NCBI GenBank assembly: GCA_905331475.1
Contig: CAJNYU010001434.1
Span: forward strand, 140,789-204,788
Reading direction: 5' to 3'
DNA length: 64,000 bases
DNA from: Rotaria socialis
Taxonomy: Eukaryota; Rotifera; Eurotatoria; Philodinida; Philodinidae
This document shows, in pieces, positions 24,692-35,924 of the stretch (the first letter of the stretch is position 1; every line of letters begins with the position of its first letter). The notes beneath the pieces are model-generated. The model did not search any database, was not told where the DNA came from, and saw only the letters and a program-made list of their open reading frames with translations. A program made the position numbers and the translations under genes.

Positions 24692-26791
24692 ATGACAAAT
24701 ACAAATAACAACCGTGTAGTTCCAACTCAATCTATGACAAAAGAAGCATGGACAACAGCATCTCCGAGACCACAACGACGCTCCATCATTAGAGAATTCG
24801 CTGTCTATACCTCCACTGATGGTCTACCAGGAATTGCACGTAGTCAAAGTAAACATAACTGCATCTTTTGGACTATTTCATTTCTCATCTTTACTGGTGT
24901 TATGATCATTTTGTTACACGATCGATTCAAAACTTTTTTCAATATCCAACACTAACATCTGTATCAATTTTCGTCGAACGATCACAAGTATTTCCTGCAG
25001 TTGCATTTTGTAATTATTCACCAGCTCGTTTTGATCGCTTAGCAGGACCTTTTCTTAACTATTTAAATTCAATCAACGCAACCAATACAAAGGATACAGA
25101 AACACTTACTCGAGAACAAGCTACTTTACTTCGTGATTATTTACAATATCGACTTAATACTGATCAATCTGTTGCTGAATATTTTCTCTCTCTTGATACA
25201 ATGCTAATAGAATATTTTTACAACGATCAAGCATGTACTGACAATGATTTTATTTCGTTTTTGTCATCTAACTACGGTCAATGCTATACGTTTAATGCAA
25301 AAAATTAATAAATGGAACTAGTCTTCGCTATACTAATGATAATGAAGGATCGTGAAAGCTCATCCTATGCCTTTATGCACAAAGTCATTTATATTCTCCA
25401 CACATTAACGAGGGTTTGTTTTACTCATAGATCTCATTCAATACCTTTATCTGTTTTCTTATAAGTAGATGTATCAGCAGGTATGGTCGTTATGATTCAT
25501 GATAATACACAATTACATCTCATTGATATATCAGGCATTCTTCTTGCACATGGACGAAAACATAAACTAAGATATAAGAAAAAGTAATATCAGTTCTTAT
25601 CAACGCCATATACGGAGTGTACAACTGGTATACCACCTGCCATGCAAACAATGTTCGATCAGTATGAAGGTGCTGAGTATGCTTATTCACAAAGTACTTG
25701 TTACACGCTTTGCACACAGACATACATGTAAGTTTAGTATTATGTTGGAATTATGTAACGCCCATGATTAGTATACAGAGAATTACTCGTCTTTGAATGT
25801 ACTCATGATCCGGTATGAGCGAATCCGAAAATTTATCCGAAGTTATTTTCTCTTCAAGTTAGTAACTGACTGAGATGATCAAGTTGTAAAGAAAAAGAGG
25901 GGTAAAAATTATGCCCAATGAAAATTCCTCATCCGTTAAAGTTTGTGATGTATCATATATAAGCCGTAAAGATTAAACATATATTCAAGACCTGTAAAGA
26001 GAACATGAAATGATTCTGATATTTCTTGTGATAGCTTTTCTGTTTATGAGTGGATTCTTTTCAGTCATATCTCATATCGATTTGAGCTACAATAGAATCG
26101 TGCCAGCTGGTCGAAGTGTATTCAATGAAGAAATATTTGCTTATATGTTTGAATTCGTAGAAGCCTTTTTTCGATCAAAAACGATCATGCTTTGTTACTA
26201 GAATTCCTATCAATTATTTTGTCTTGTAGTTATCAAGAATGTGGACGTGTCAGTTCTTATGAATGACCAGCTCGATCAATTTTGTTATCCGAAACGAAAA
26301 TCATCATCGAAGCATCTCCTTGCAAAACAATTAGCTCTTGTTATTCCAATACTACTCTTAGGATTACAAAAACTTCATCAATATTGTTCACTTTGTCGTC
26401 CAGAGTGTTTCACGGCTACCTGTGCTCTTCTCTTACAACATCATCTGCAGTTGCACCATCAACGAGATATGCATCTTCAACGAAAGCATACCTTGAATCC
26501 ATGTCTGTACCCCTATCAGCAGACTGGTCAACGAATTGGTTATCTGAAATTCAAAATAACTATGTTGCACTCAACGTTGTATTTGAATCCACTCAAGTAG
26601 AGAACTATACGCAAGAAGCGTCAGTGGGTCCAGTTAATGTCCTTTTCACTGTCGGTGATCATTCGGAATTGTGGATTGGAATAAGTTTCTTATCAATTAT
26701 GGACGTATTTGAAATGCTCTATCGCCTTTGTCGATATGCATACCATAGTTTAAAAGAAATTCTAAGGCACAGATATAACCAGATCAATTGA
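24692..26791 (+). pseudogene. DEG/ENaC channel pseudogene (tandem duplicate)
   Basis: All three exons of the neighbouring channel gene can be followed here: exon 1 from 24692, exon 2 from about 25471, exon 3 from about 26230 to the stop at 26791. The reading frame is broken several times relative to the intact copy: a one-base loss in TM1 (about 24908), a stop near 25306, another near 25355, one in exon 2 near 25586, one at about 26266 in exon 3, and a further frame shift shortly after. The His-Gly gating motif is changed to Asp-Gly (STDGLPG). The C-terminal TM2 region remains recognisable (LWIGISFLSIMDVFEM). Parts of the copy are almost identical to the intact gene, while exons 2 and 3 are clearly diverged. 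Confidence 0.9.
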
Positions 26792-27362
26792 TGAACTTGT
26801 AAAGATATAAAACATTATTTTCACTATTTCGAGCAAATATAAAAATATCTTACGTTCAAAATATTCTGAGTACATAGTTTAACTGTTATCACGCTGCAAT
26901 GAGAGTTGTCATTCCACGTTACTTTTTCTTGCAATCACTTTGCTAGCGTTTCTTTTCTGCATAACAACTACTCTAAAATGAAGACATAGAAATCCGAACA
27001 ATTAAATTTTAAGCATGAAAAACCTTGAATTCATAGACGGGTTTTATCAGTGTACGTATGACTATAGTCTGTTCGCTTGCTGTTGTTTCATGCATACAAA
27101 CACTGATACCCACATCCTGAATACAGACGTTGCTTGACATGCTGTTCTTTTGAGAGCAGACTACTTAACAGAGCGCGCAAATTACAATGAATGCCTTTGA
27201 TTGTTAGCAAAAGCATATTTGATTTCAAAAACTAGAATTTATCTCCTTCGAAAATTCTAAATCTGTAAGTATTATTTTTATCCTTATTGTTCCCGGAAAA
27301 AAATGAAATTATCTACATGTATAGAAAAAAAGGAAATCAAATATGAATATAATATCACTGTC
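26792..27362. other. Short intergenic stretch (convergent genes)
   Basis: This is the 3' flank of the channel pseudogene and of golgin-84, which face each other. Nothing else is visible. Confidence 0.5.
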
Positions 27363-30300
27363 TTAAGGCTTTCTCGACACACCTAGTGGATTTAAATGTC
27401 CATGGACTTCTGGTGTATATGTGAAAAGAACAATTAATGTCCATAAATGAAGAAGTATAGCATAAAATATCACTCCAAGACGAACAGCCGGATAACGCTT
27501 TAGAAAAACACCTAAACGAATACCAAGTTTATCAAGTTCATTAGCTGCTCGTTTAACTTTTTTTGCTATATCAGGATCGTATGGTGTTTCACGTAGTAAT
27601 GGTATACGATAGCGAAGATTATCTTCATGTTCATTATCATACACTCCATTACTATCTAAATCAATTGATGTCGCTGTTGATGATGCTGCTTGAAAGCGTT
27701 TTGGTGTTTGTTGTAGAGAATTATTTGTTGTTAGCGGAGAAATTTTTTCATAGTCATCTAAACGTTTTTCTAAACGTTCTAATTGCATTGTCAATGAACT
27801 TTTATCGGTTTGTAACGATTCAATAATTGTTTGTTTATGTATTAAAGATTCAGTTAATGCTTGTAAACGTTTTTCTAATTCATCATCATTAACATGACTT
27901 ATAGTTTTTGCTGTTAATTGTAAACGAAGTCGTTCTGATTCTCGTTCACGTTCATTTAGTTGCGCTAAGTGCGCTTGTTTTTGTTTATGGGATTCCTCGT
28001 GCATATAAGTTAATTCTTGTTTTAATTTACGATAATCTTGTTCAGCTAATGTTAAACGCGAATGTTCATCTCTCAATTGTTCGTTTAATTGATTTGTTTG
28101 TTCATGCAGTTGTTCTTCAGCACGTTGCACAAGTAGTTCAGATTCTTGAAGTTCGCTACGTAACATATGAATAGTTAATTCACGTGCTTGTAATTCTTGT
28201 TTAAATAATTCATTTTCAACTTTGATCTCTTCGTATTGAACAGATCCCCAATTCGAAGATGTTGACGATGGTAGAGGTGCATTTCCAACAAGACTAACAT
28301 CGTGCAGTGAAGGATCATCGTTTATGCTTAACAATTCAATTTCTAGACACAAGAAAAACAAAAGACACTGAAGATGTTTTCTTTTTATGAGTTTAATATT
28401 CAATTCGAATTATCATAACAAAATTTATGCTTAATAAGATCGATGCAAAGAATATCGATGAAAGACAATCGAATAGGTTTTTATTACATATTTGCTTTTC
28501 TCTTTAGTTCAAATTGCTTCTTCAAAATTCTTGCGTCATGTATATTATAATCATTCTTTTAAAAAACTCACATTTCTACGTCGTTGTGAAGTAAAAAAAA
28601 GCCGATTAGACCGTTCGAAATAGGAATCCAGAAGCACATTACTATGTTAAACTTTACACACAAGTAACAGAGGAGGAGTAATCTATCACGTATTTGAAAT
28701 TGATTGGCGTAGAATTCGTTAGATAGAAAATAAAACGTTTCGACTTATTTAGCTATAAGATGGCAGTGTCTAATGTTAAAAATGTCAGATAAGAACAAAT
28801 GAGGGTGAAAATGCGATACTTGATCTCGTTTAAAAAAAAGAAGTTTCGATTAAAGCTGACGTAGAAGTGAACTGTGGAGTATTTTTATTTCTTAATTGGA
28901 TATACCTAATTAATTTTTCTATTAAACTACAAAATTGAGAAATATCAATCAATAGTGACAGTAGGAATCGATAGCATTGACTGAATATAGTTTTTTGCTC
29001 GTAACAGTAACTTACATCAAGAATCTAAAATCATCTCATTAATAGACAATATTGAAAGTCTGCTTTTGTTTTGGTTAGGAAGTGACCAAAAATCATTTGT
29101 GACTATCTCTTATACTTTATATCATTCTTTAGAAAACTAGTTTCTTCATTGTCTCTCAAATGGCAATACTTTGACGTGTTGATTTTCTTTAGAAACAACC
29201 TTCTCTATTGAAAGACACGCTCTACAAAAATGCTTTCTAACATACCATGTTGATCACCACTGATCGATGAATTATTTTTATGCTGCACCATTTCTTTAAG
29301 TTTGATGATTAATTTGTCTTTAGTTTGTAAAATTCTTTGTGCTTTAGCTTTATATTCGTTCATGTCTTGTTCCATTTGATGTATTAAATTTTTGGAATGT
29401 TTTGTTTGTTGTTGGTGTTCATGAATTTGTAAGCGTTCATCATGTAAACGTTTTTCCGCTAATTTTAATTGTTCAAGTAATTGTTGTCGTTCATCATTTG
29501 AACGTTTCTCAAGCGAATTCTTCTCGTCAACTAAACGTTCATTTTCATTTATACGCTGTTGTAATTCATGTTCTAATTGTGATACATTTAATTGTACAGA
29601 ATCAAAAGCTTGAGATTGTACACCAGCTGAATCTGTGTGATCTTGTAATATTCGTGCACATTGATTTTGTAGTTGTTCACATTGTGAATTTTTGACTTTG
29701 ACTAAATTATCAGATTCAGCTAAACGAACACGAAGTAATGCTATTTGAGAATCTTTTGCAGATAAAGCTTCAGCTGAATCACTTTCACGTGAACGTAAGT
29801 CACGTAATAATGAATCTGATTCAGCTATTTGATTTTGATATTGAATAAGTTGACGTTTATATTTCTGCAATTCGTTTTCATGCTGACGTTTATCGTGCAT
29901 TAATGTTTCGATTTCAGTATGAAGTGAAGCAACGATTTCATCTTTAAGATTTGAAGATTGATTTGAGACAATGTCGAATTTATTGTCATTATCTGATGTT
30001 TCTTGTTTAGACTGAGCATTCTACATATTTACAAAAGAAAAAAAGGAATGAATTCATATGAGAAATTCTGTTTTTTTCTTCTACATTTATCTTACTAAAA
30101 CAAGACCTTCATCATCATCATGCAATTGTACAGCAGGCGTTGTTGATCGCGGTGTAACGGAGGCTGATTTTGATGATGATCGTTCAGTAGTCGTTAATGA
30201 ATTATCGAGAAACATATTGGGTGAACTAGCCGTACGTGTTGAATCACTAAGTGAATTATTAGAAGGTATACTATGATTAGGTTTATCATTGACGGATGTC

Positions 30301-30542
30301 GAAGTATTAAGATAATCGAACAGATCAGAATCGTCCTTTTTTTTATTGAGACGAGACGCTTTTGTTGATCGATTTGTTGAGTCAAAACTAATGCTTGACC
30401 TATTTGATGAATTTAACGACGATGTATCAGATGTAGATTCGTCGTGTGATGTGGATTTTAAAGTATGTTGGTTTATAGCTGCATTTGTTTGTTGATCGAC
30501 ACGATTAAGAATATCTTCTGCTTGTTTCAGTATCCAAGACAT
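27363..30542 (-). CDS. GOLGA5: Golgin-84 (golgin subfamily A member 5) homologue
   Basis: Three coding exons read leftward: 30542-30096, 30020-29246 and 28342-27363, in frame for 733 aa, close to human golgin-84 at about 731. The start MSWILKQAEDILNRVDQQ matches the conserved amphipathic N-terminus. A Ser/Thr-rich linker follows (to about 150), then some 450 residues of heptad-rich coiled coil. A C-terminal membrane anchor (about 693-716, LGVIFYAILLHLWTLIVLF) lies in the typical position. The protein sits on cis-Golgi membranes, tethers vesicles and supports ribbon structure together with Rab1 in other animals. A likely 5' UTR intron acceptor lies just upstream (about 30585). The second intron is long (903 bp) and shows no insertion. 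Confidence 0.95.
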
Positions 30543-31413
30543 ATTGTTTTCAATACTCTAAGTTATAACTCGATACGCTCCACCTGTAATAAAAATAAAT
30601 AGAAGAGGTAAATATGCAAGTGCCACATAATAGAACATTATATAATGACTCATCCATGAAGGCTAATACAGTTGTACTTACCTACCAACTGGTTGATAGG
30701 GGATAGATGTCTCTGGTATCCTTCTGACTTGTTTGTTTCAATTGTTGGTTTGAATCGAATGATATAATCTAGTTTGATGCGCTATCTTTAAGAAATGTAA
30801 AGTAGTAGTTAGAATATGAATACCGTATTTCACTTAGCTGTAGAACTTATCGACGTTTCTAGATAATTTTGCTCTTTCAAATCGTTTAATTATAAAATTA
30901 GAGCACTAATAATTAGTTCGATAATAATTGAATCATTTGATACAGTTGAAAACAACTCTCGAATGCGGAAAGCAATATTGTATTTTATTGAAAAAAATTC
31001 GTTCTTTGCTAATATTCATTAAGAGATCATGATGGCAGCTATATGTAAGAAAGTAATTGAATATCGGAAAACTGATTGTCAATAAGTTAAACATGTAATT
31101 ACTATATAGTGATGACGACATATTTATGTATATTTTCACAATTAGCAGTCAATATCTCAAAGAAACATATTTCTAAGTGAAATAGATAGGATTTTCCAAG
31201 CAGAATTACCCTAAATTAATCTTTAATCACTTCCTTTTTTCTAATTTCAGAGTACCACAGATGGAAGAAATTAAATCGCATAGTTTTTCCTGTAGAATAA
31301 TTGTTTGACAATTGCACTGTGTCCATCAAAGTATCTTCTAGATTTTGATTAGCTACGGCTTCAGAAAATATTATTCATAAAAGATTTTACTAGCGATTCT
31401 AAAGCGTAATATG
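30543..31413. other. Intergenic stretch, golgin-84 5' region
   Basis: It includes the golgin-84 leader and a probable 5' UTR intron. No other gene is visible. Confidence 0.4.
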
Positions 31414-31700
31414 CCCAGGTCAAACAGTCCGGCCTGGAAACGGCCGGTTCCGGGTAGTTCCGTTGATTTTGTGGAAGCAGTATTCCGGTTGGAAATTTTC
31501 CGGATTTTTTCCGGTGATTTCCGATCAATTCCTGCCGGAAAGCACCGGAACTTCGCCGGAAAAGTCCGGCCGTATTTTTGACCGGAATACTGCTTCCATG
31601 TTCCAGTGATTTCCCGTGTTTTCCTGCAGGATATGGTGACTCTCCCGCATATTCCCTGGAGTATCCTACGGGATCCGGCGGCCGGAATGTTCGACCTGGG
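31414..31700. mobile_element. GC-rich 287-bp MITE
   Basis: The block is far richer in GC than its surroundings and is full of TTCCGG/CCGGAA motifs. It begins CCCAGGTCAAAC and ends with the reverse complement of CCCAGGTCGAAC, giving terminal inverted repeats; a second internal pair is formed by AGCAGTATTCCGG (about 31470) and CCGGAATACTGCT (about 31580). The flanks share only ATG directly at the ends, so a 3-bp target duplication is possible but weak. The frames inside have no recognisable content. Superfamily not assigned. Confidence 0.75.
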
Positions 31701-31873
31701 ATGTACTGTTATCAAACCATCCATCCAGGGTTTTCCTATAATTCTGAATTGTTCACTTATTGATTTGATTGATTAGTTTAGTTTTGTACAATTTCAGAAA
31801 TGAGATGGATAAATTAGACAAATTAAAATTCTTGTATCTTTTATTCATTCAAAGACAAATGTCAATTGTTTGT

Positions 31874-32749
31874 CTAAGCGTCAATTCGCATAGATAGTTT
31901 TCGATCGGTGATAAAAGTAAACGAATTAATATTTAAACGTATGTTTGATATATGCTTATTTTCAATCCAACAAGTCGAACCGACTTGAAGTGAACATTTA
32001 AATGTAACTTTAATGGTACAAGCAAAAATAAGTGAACGTAAATCTTCATGAATAATTCGTTGATGTCGCTGACAAGATAGATCTTCCATTGACATGAACA
32101 TTTCAAGATTATTGCTGGTATGATTTTCAATAGATATATTTGCTTGTTGAATAATATCATTGATTTTTGTATTATATCTTGTTAAATCACTATTTGCATT
32201 ATAATAGAGCATTGTTTCAAAGCCAAGTACAAGTTGTGTACCATGTTTTAAATTTGTTTGATTATCAAATGAATAAAAGTTTGTACCATTAAACCATTGA
32301 AATGAATTTGTTGTTTCAACATGAATTATTCCCAAACCAAGACTTGTTTCGTTCCCTGCATATACATATATACCTGCTAGTTCTCTTCGTGCTTGTTTTA
32401 ACGATAATGTTCCATGACATGTATCATAGAAATCGAATGAGGTCAATGAATTAAATTCATTCTCATACAAATAACAGTCAACACGCTTGTTTATATTTTG
32501 TTTGAATAAATAACGATTTTGAGGAATTACATGATTTCCGTATCGGTATAAAGGAATGTCGACCTCATCACCTCCGCGAATAATGTTAATATGTGGCTCT
32601 TGAGTTGAACTGTTTATTTGAGAAACTGCTCTAAGCCATGTTTGAATTTGATTTGTTGTTAGCAAGGAAAGATCAGTTTCAGCGTTAATGATGAAAATTT
32701 CAGAGCTATAAAATGTCCAATAAAGAAGAAAAATAACGAGTCTCATCAT
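31874..32749 (-). CDS. Secreted glycoprotein, single exon, unknown family
   Basis: An uninterrupted frame of 291 aa begins with a clear signal peptide (MMRLVIFLLYWTFYSSEIFI). There is no later membrane segment. At least six N-glycosylation sequons (such as NSS, NET, NGT, NQT, NIS, NHT) and several Cys (for instance DTCHG and STCWIE) point to an extracellular, disulphide-bonded protein. It has no introns although its neighbours have many. I do not recognise the family. Its left neighbour on the same strand ends at 31.7 kb in a MITE; its upstream neighbour is a receptor-like gene on the same strand. Confidence 0.7.
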   Translation of the reverse strand: MMRLVIFLLYWTFYSSEIFIINAETDLSLLTTNQIQTWLRAVSQINSSTQEPHINIIRGGDEVDIPLYRYGNHVIPQNRYLFKQNINKRVDCYLYENEFNSLTSFDFYDTCHGTLSLKQARRELAGIYVYAGNETSLGLGIIHVETTNSFQWFNGTNFYSFDNQTNLKHGTQLVLGFETMLYYNANSDLTRYNTKINDIIQQANISIENHTSNNLEMFMSMEDLSCQRHQRIIHEDLRSLIFACTIKVTFKCSLQVGSTCWIENKHISNIRLNINSFTFITDRKLSMRIDA

Positions 32750-33405
32750 AGAATATCTTAGAAAATGAATTGATATTTTTTTCTTTTAAATTTAAAGCAT
32801 TTAATGATATTTGATACGTTAATCGACTTTGTTAATCACAAATTTGAAGAATATGATATTCTTTTTACACACTAGGCGTACTTTTTAATTATAAAGAATA
32901 ATAGTAAGCACATAAAGCGAGAAATAAAATAAACTACATAGTTGAATTAAAGTTTCACACAAAAAAGCAATACCATTTGGTAGTATTTACACACACATGA
33001 CCAGAATTAAAACATAGAATACAATGCAAAAACTACGATCTGAATCAATGTCGACCTTTTCTATATAAGGTATACATTTGATATATCTTTTCAGTTAGAA
33101 TACAATCAAAGGAAATTGTTTTTGAACTTAATAGATTGCTATGTCACCAATTTTAATGAATTTCTTAAGCACATTTTTTTAGAGACTTTTGGCTAGCTAA
33201 CAAAAGTCAAATGAACTTAAACTGATAGTGCAACGATGAGATCATCGATGTTAGCAATTTTCTTATTCGAATTATTTCGTTCTTCAAACTTCATCTCGTT
33301 TAGACATTGATGACATAACAAAAAAAAATTAGAAATAGTTCAAAGGAGAAGAAAAATTTCCTATCGAAAGGCTGAAAGAACTTTTTGTTTGACCATGATC
33401 GATCG
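32750..33405. other. Intergenic stretch
   Basis: 3' flank of the receptor-like gene and upstream region of the secreted orphan. No other feature is visible. Confidence 0.4.
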
Positions 33406-35924
33406 CTACTTTTGTATTGTACAGTTTTTGCTCAAAATAAATTCATTTTCGCATGGAAATAAAATCTTCGGTGGAGAGGACATTTCTGAAAAATCTTCTA
33501 TTGATGCAATATGAATATACTGATCATTACTATTGCCAATTACTGGATCTTCATTGTCCGAATCGGTATCATCAGACTAGCATAGAAGAATTATAAACAA
33601 AAAGAAAACGTGGAAATATATAAATATTACGTTTAATAATGATTCTGAATCTTTCTTCCTTCTTGGAGTATTTGGTATTGGGTTCGGTGAAGCAAGAACA
33701 TACGAATTTAATGGTCCCATTGTATGTATTTGTTGAGTAACCACCTAGAGTAAGTATTATTAACATCTATGTTTGGAATCAGACTAAATATCTTACGTGT
33801 TCATCTTGCGGTTTTTTTCGACTTTGCCAAAAACTATATGTTTAAAAAAGGATTAGAGGTAAAAAAAATTAATAAAAAGAAAGCTTTATTGTATAACTCA
33901 CTGAAATCCAAGACCAAAAATAATGAATAAAATTAAGATCAGAATGATGGTTATAAAGATTAAATAATATCGATCAGAAAGAACACCTTTAATGAAATCA
34001 GTAGGATATCATACTCAACAAAGTGAATTTAGTTCATATCTCACTTAGTTTACTCAATGTTGTGATTTCCTGACATACTGGATTACCATCTGGATCACTG
34101 TAAGTTTGCCGACATTTCATACATACTCGATAGGTCGAATCAGATAAAAGATTATCGTCTAGAATTGTATTACGATTTGAATCGATTAATGTCCATGTCT
34201 TGATAGAAGAAAATAATAATAAATAAATTATCTGTTTATAATATATATTTGACTTACATAATTGAGAGCCATGCTTAGTTTTGGCAGAATACTTTTTTCA
34301 CACAATGCTGGCGGATCCGTAGGTGTAACGTTAATTCGAATTCCAGTTGACGATTCTGATTGTACAGTGAATTTTGGCGTTATTCGAAAAACTAAATCAA
34401 AGCATATGTACAAATTACTTATATTATCATTTGTATAGGTATCATAATTTGAAAAATTGATGTAAAAAAAAGAAAATGCCAGTAATTCTCTAGAAATCGA
34501 TGTCTTTATGAAAATATTCGAAATGTTCATTTTCAATTTCCGTTACGGCAAAACTGCCTGGTGTCCTTTACATGTCATTACGATCCCGTACAATTTATAA
34601 CTTTTGCTCGTACTAATTCACGACTTTGTCCAAAGAAAAAACAAAGTATTTTTTTTCTTAATTTAAAATATTCTTTCTCAAAAATAAACAAAAACTTTAT
34701 TTACTTGAACTGATCGATTTTACTCTCATCAAATGCCTCTGTGTTAAAGTTACACTAATTTAAATGATCATCATTCAATCTAATCGATTGATAAATTTTG
34801 ATTATATTCAATAAGAAACCTATTGCATCTGATTAACTATTTAAGACGATTGAAATATTTATTTCGACACTTGTGTGAATAGCTCGATGCAATTAAATCT
34901 ATCAATGATGTATTATTTCCCATAAAAAATAGGTGTTTTTTACTTCTACGCATGTGACTCACTCGGTGTCATATCAAAATAATAAGACGACTCATCAAAA
35001 TGAGGTAACATAGCTTTCATGTGCATCTGAACTCGATCTGGGAATTCTCCATCTACAGTTGGCTTCCATTTAAATACTAAATGTTCGCTTGTACTTTCAT
35101 TTTTTAAGAATTCAACTCTTGATATGTAAGTCGTATGATCAGGCCTAGAAGAATAAAAATATTATTTTATTATTTTATTATTCATAACTTACGATTGGCT
35201 GATTTCATGAAATTCGAATTTAGGTGGGTAATCATTTTGAATGGCACGTGCTATTGTTGGTGCTCGAATCAAGCATTTTATATACTGTCTATCATAGACT
35301 CGACATCGTTCGGCCAGTTGAAATACGCCAGGTGAAGCTGAAAAGGACATTTTTTGGGCTGTATTATAGTGGCATGTATATTTTATTAAGAGAAAGAAAA
35401 GAAAAAAAGAAATTTTACATAGCTTTACTCACGCAAATGATATCAGTATGAAAATAAATAATGTTATTTCTTTTTACCTTTGACAATAATATCGGCACGA
35501 GTGCCTTTACTCTTTTCACCATCGTTGTAGCATAATAAGTGGAAAATTCCAACGTAATTTTTCATCTCAAGTTGAATATTAATTGCGGTTTTATTTAATT
35601 GATTAGTAGTGATTTTCATTTCACTAGGCGGAATTATTTTTGATAAATTTACTGTCAATGGCTTATGGTGTGATTCATGATCAACACATATGAAATTAGT
35701 ACTACTAGTCGAATCTATAACTACGACACTGGGTACTGAAAACAAAAACAAAAACAAAATAATTTAATTCAAGGTTAATATAAACACGTGAAAAACTTCG
35801 TACCTATTTCAACATTTGATGGACGAAAATTTGATATGACTACTTGAGAATAACCAAAGTTAATTGAAATAAACACGATCAAAGTAAGCATAAGTCGACT
35901 TTGTCTCAGTTGAATGAGCGACAT
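33406..35924 (-). CDS. Single-pass receptor-like protein with Ig/FN3-like ectodomain
   Basis: Ten exons read leftward (35924-35804, 35735-35478, 35337-35193, 35144-34963, 34391-34258, 34198-34045, 33986-33902, 33833-33797, 33744-33631, 33576-33406) and join in frame for 466 aa. A signal peptide (about 1-26) precedes a region with a Cys pair at 57 and 109 (NFICVD and HLLCYN), about the spacing of an Ig fold. Further Cys lie in the later ectodomain, including YRVCMKCRQ, reminiscent of an FN3 domain. One membrane helix (about 339-358) is followed by a cytosolic tail of about 105 aa, with basic RRKK and acidic patches. The pattern is that of a type I cell-surface receptor. I cannot name a family. 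Confidence 0.72.

Noticed and set aside
26010-26201. Hydrophobic frame in the second intron of the channel pseudogene
   Set aside because: Falls in an intron by comparison with the intact copy; chance AT-rich hydrophobic translation.
27563-29695. Plus-strand frames opposite golgin-84
   Set aside because: Antisense shadows of the coiled-coil exons.
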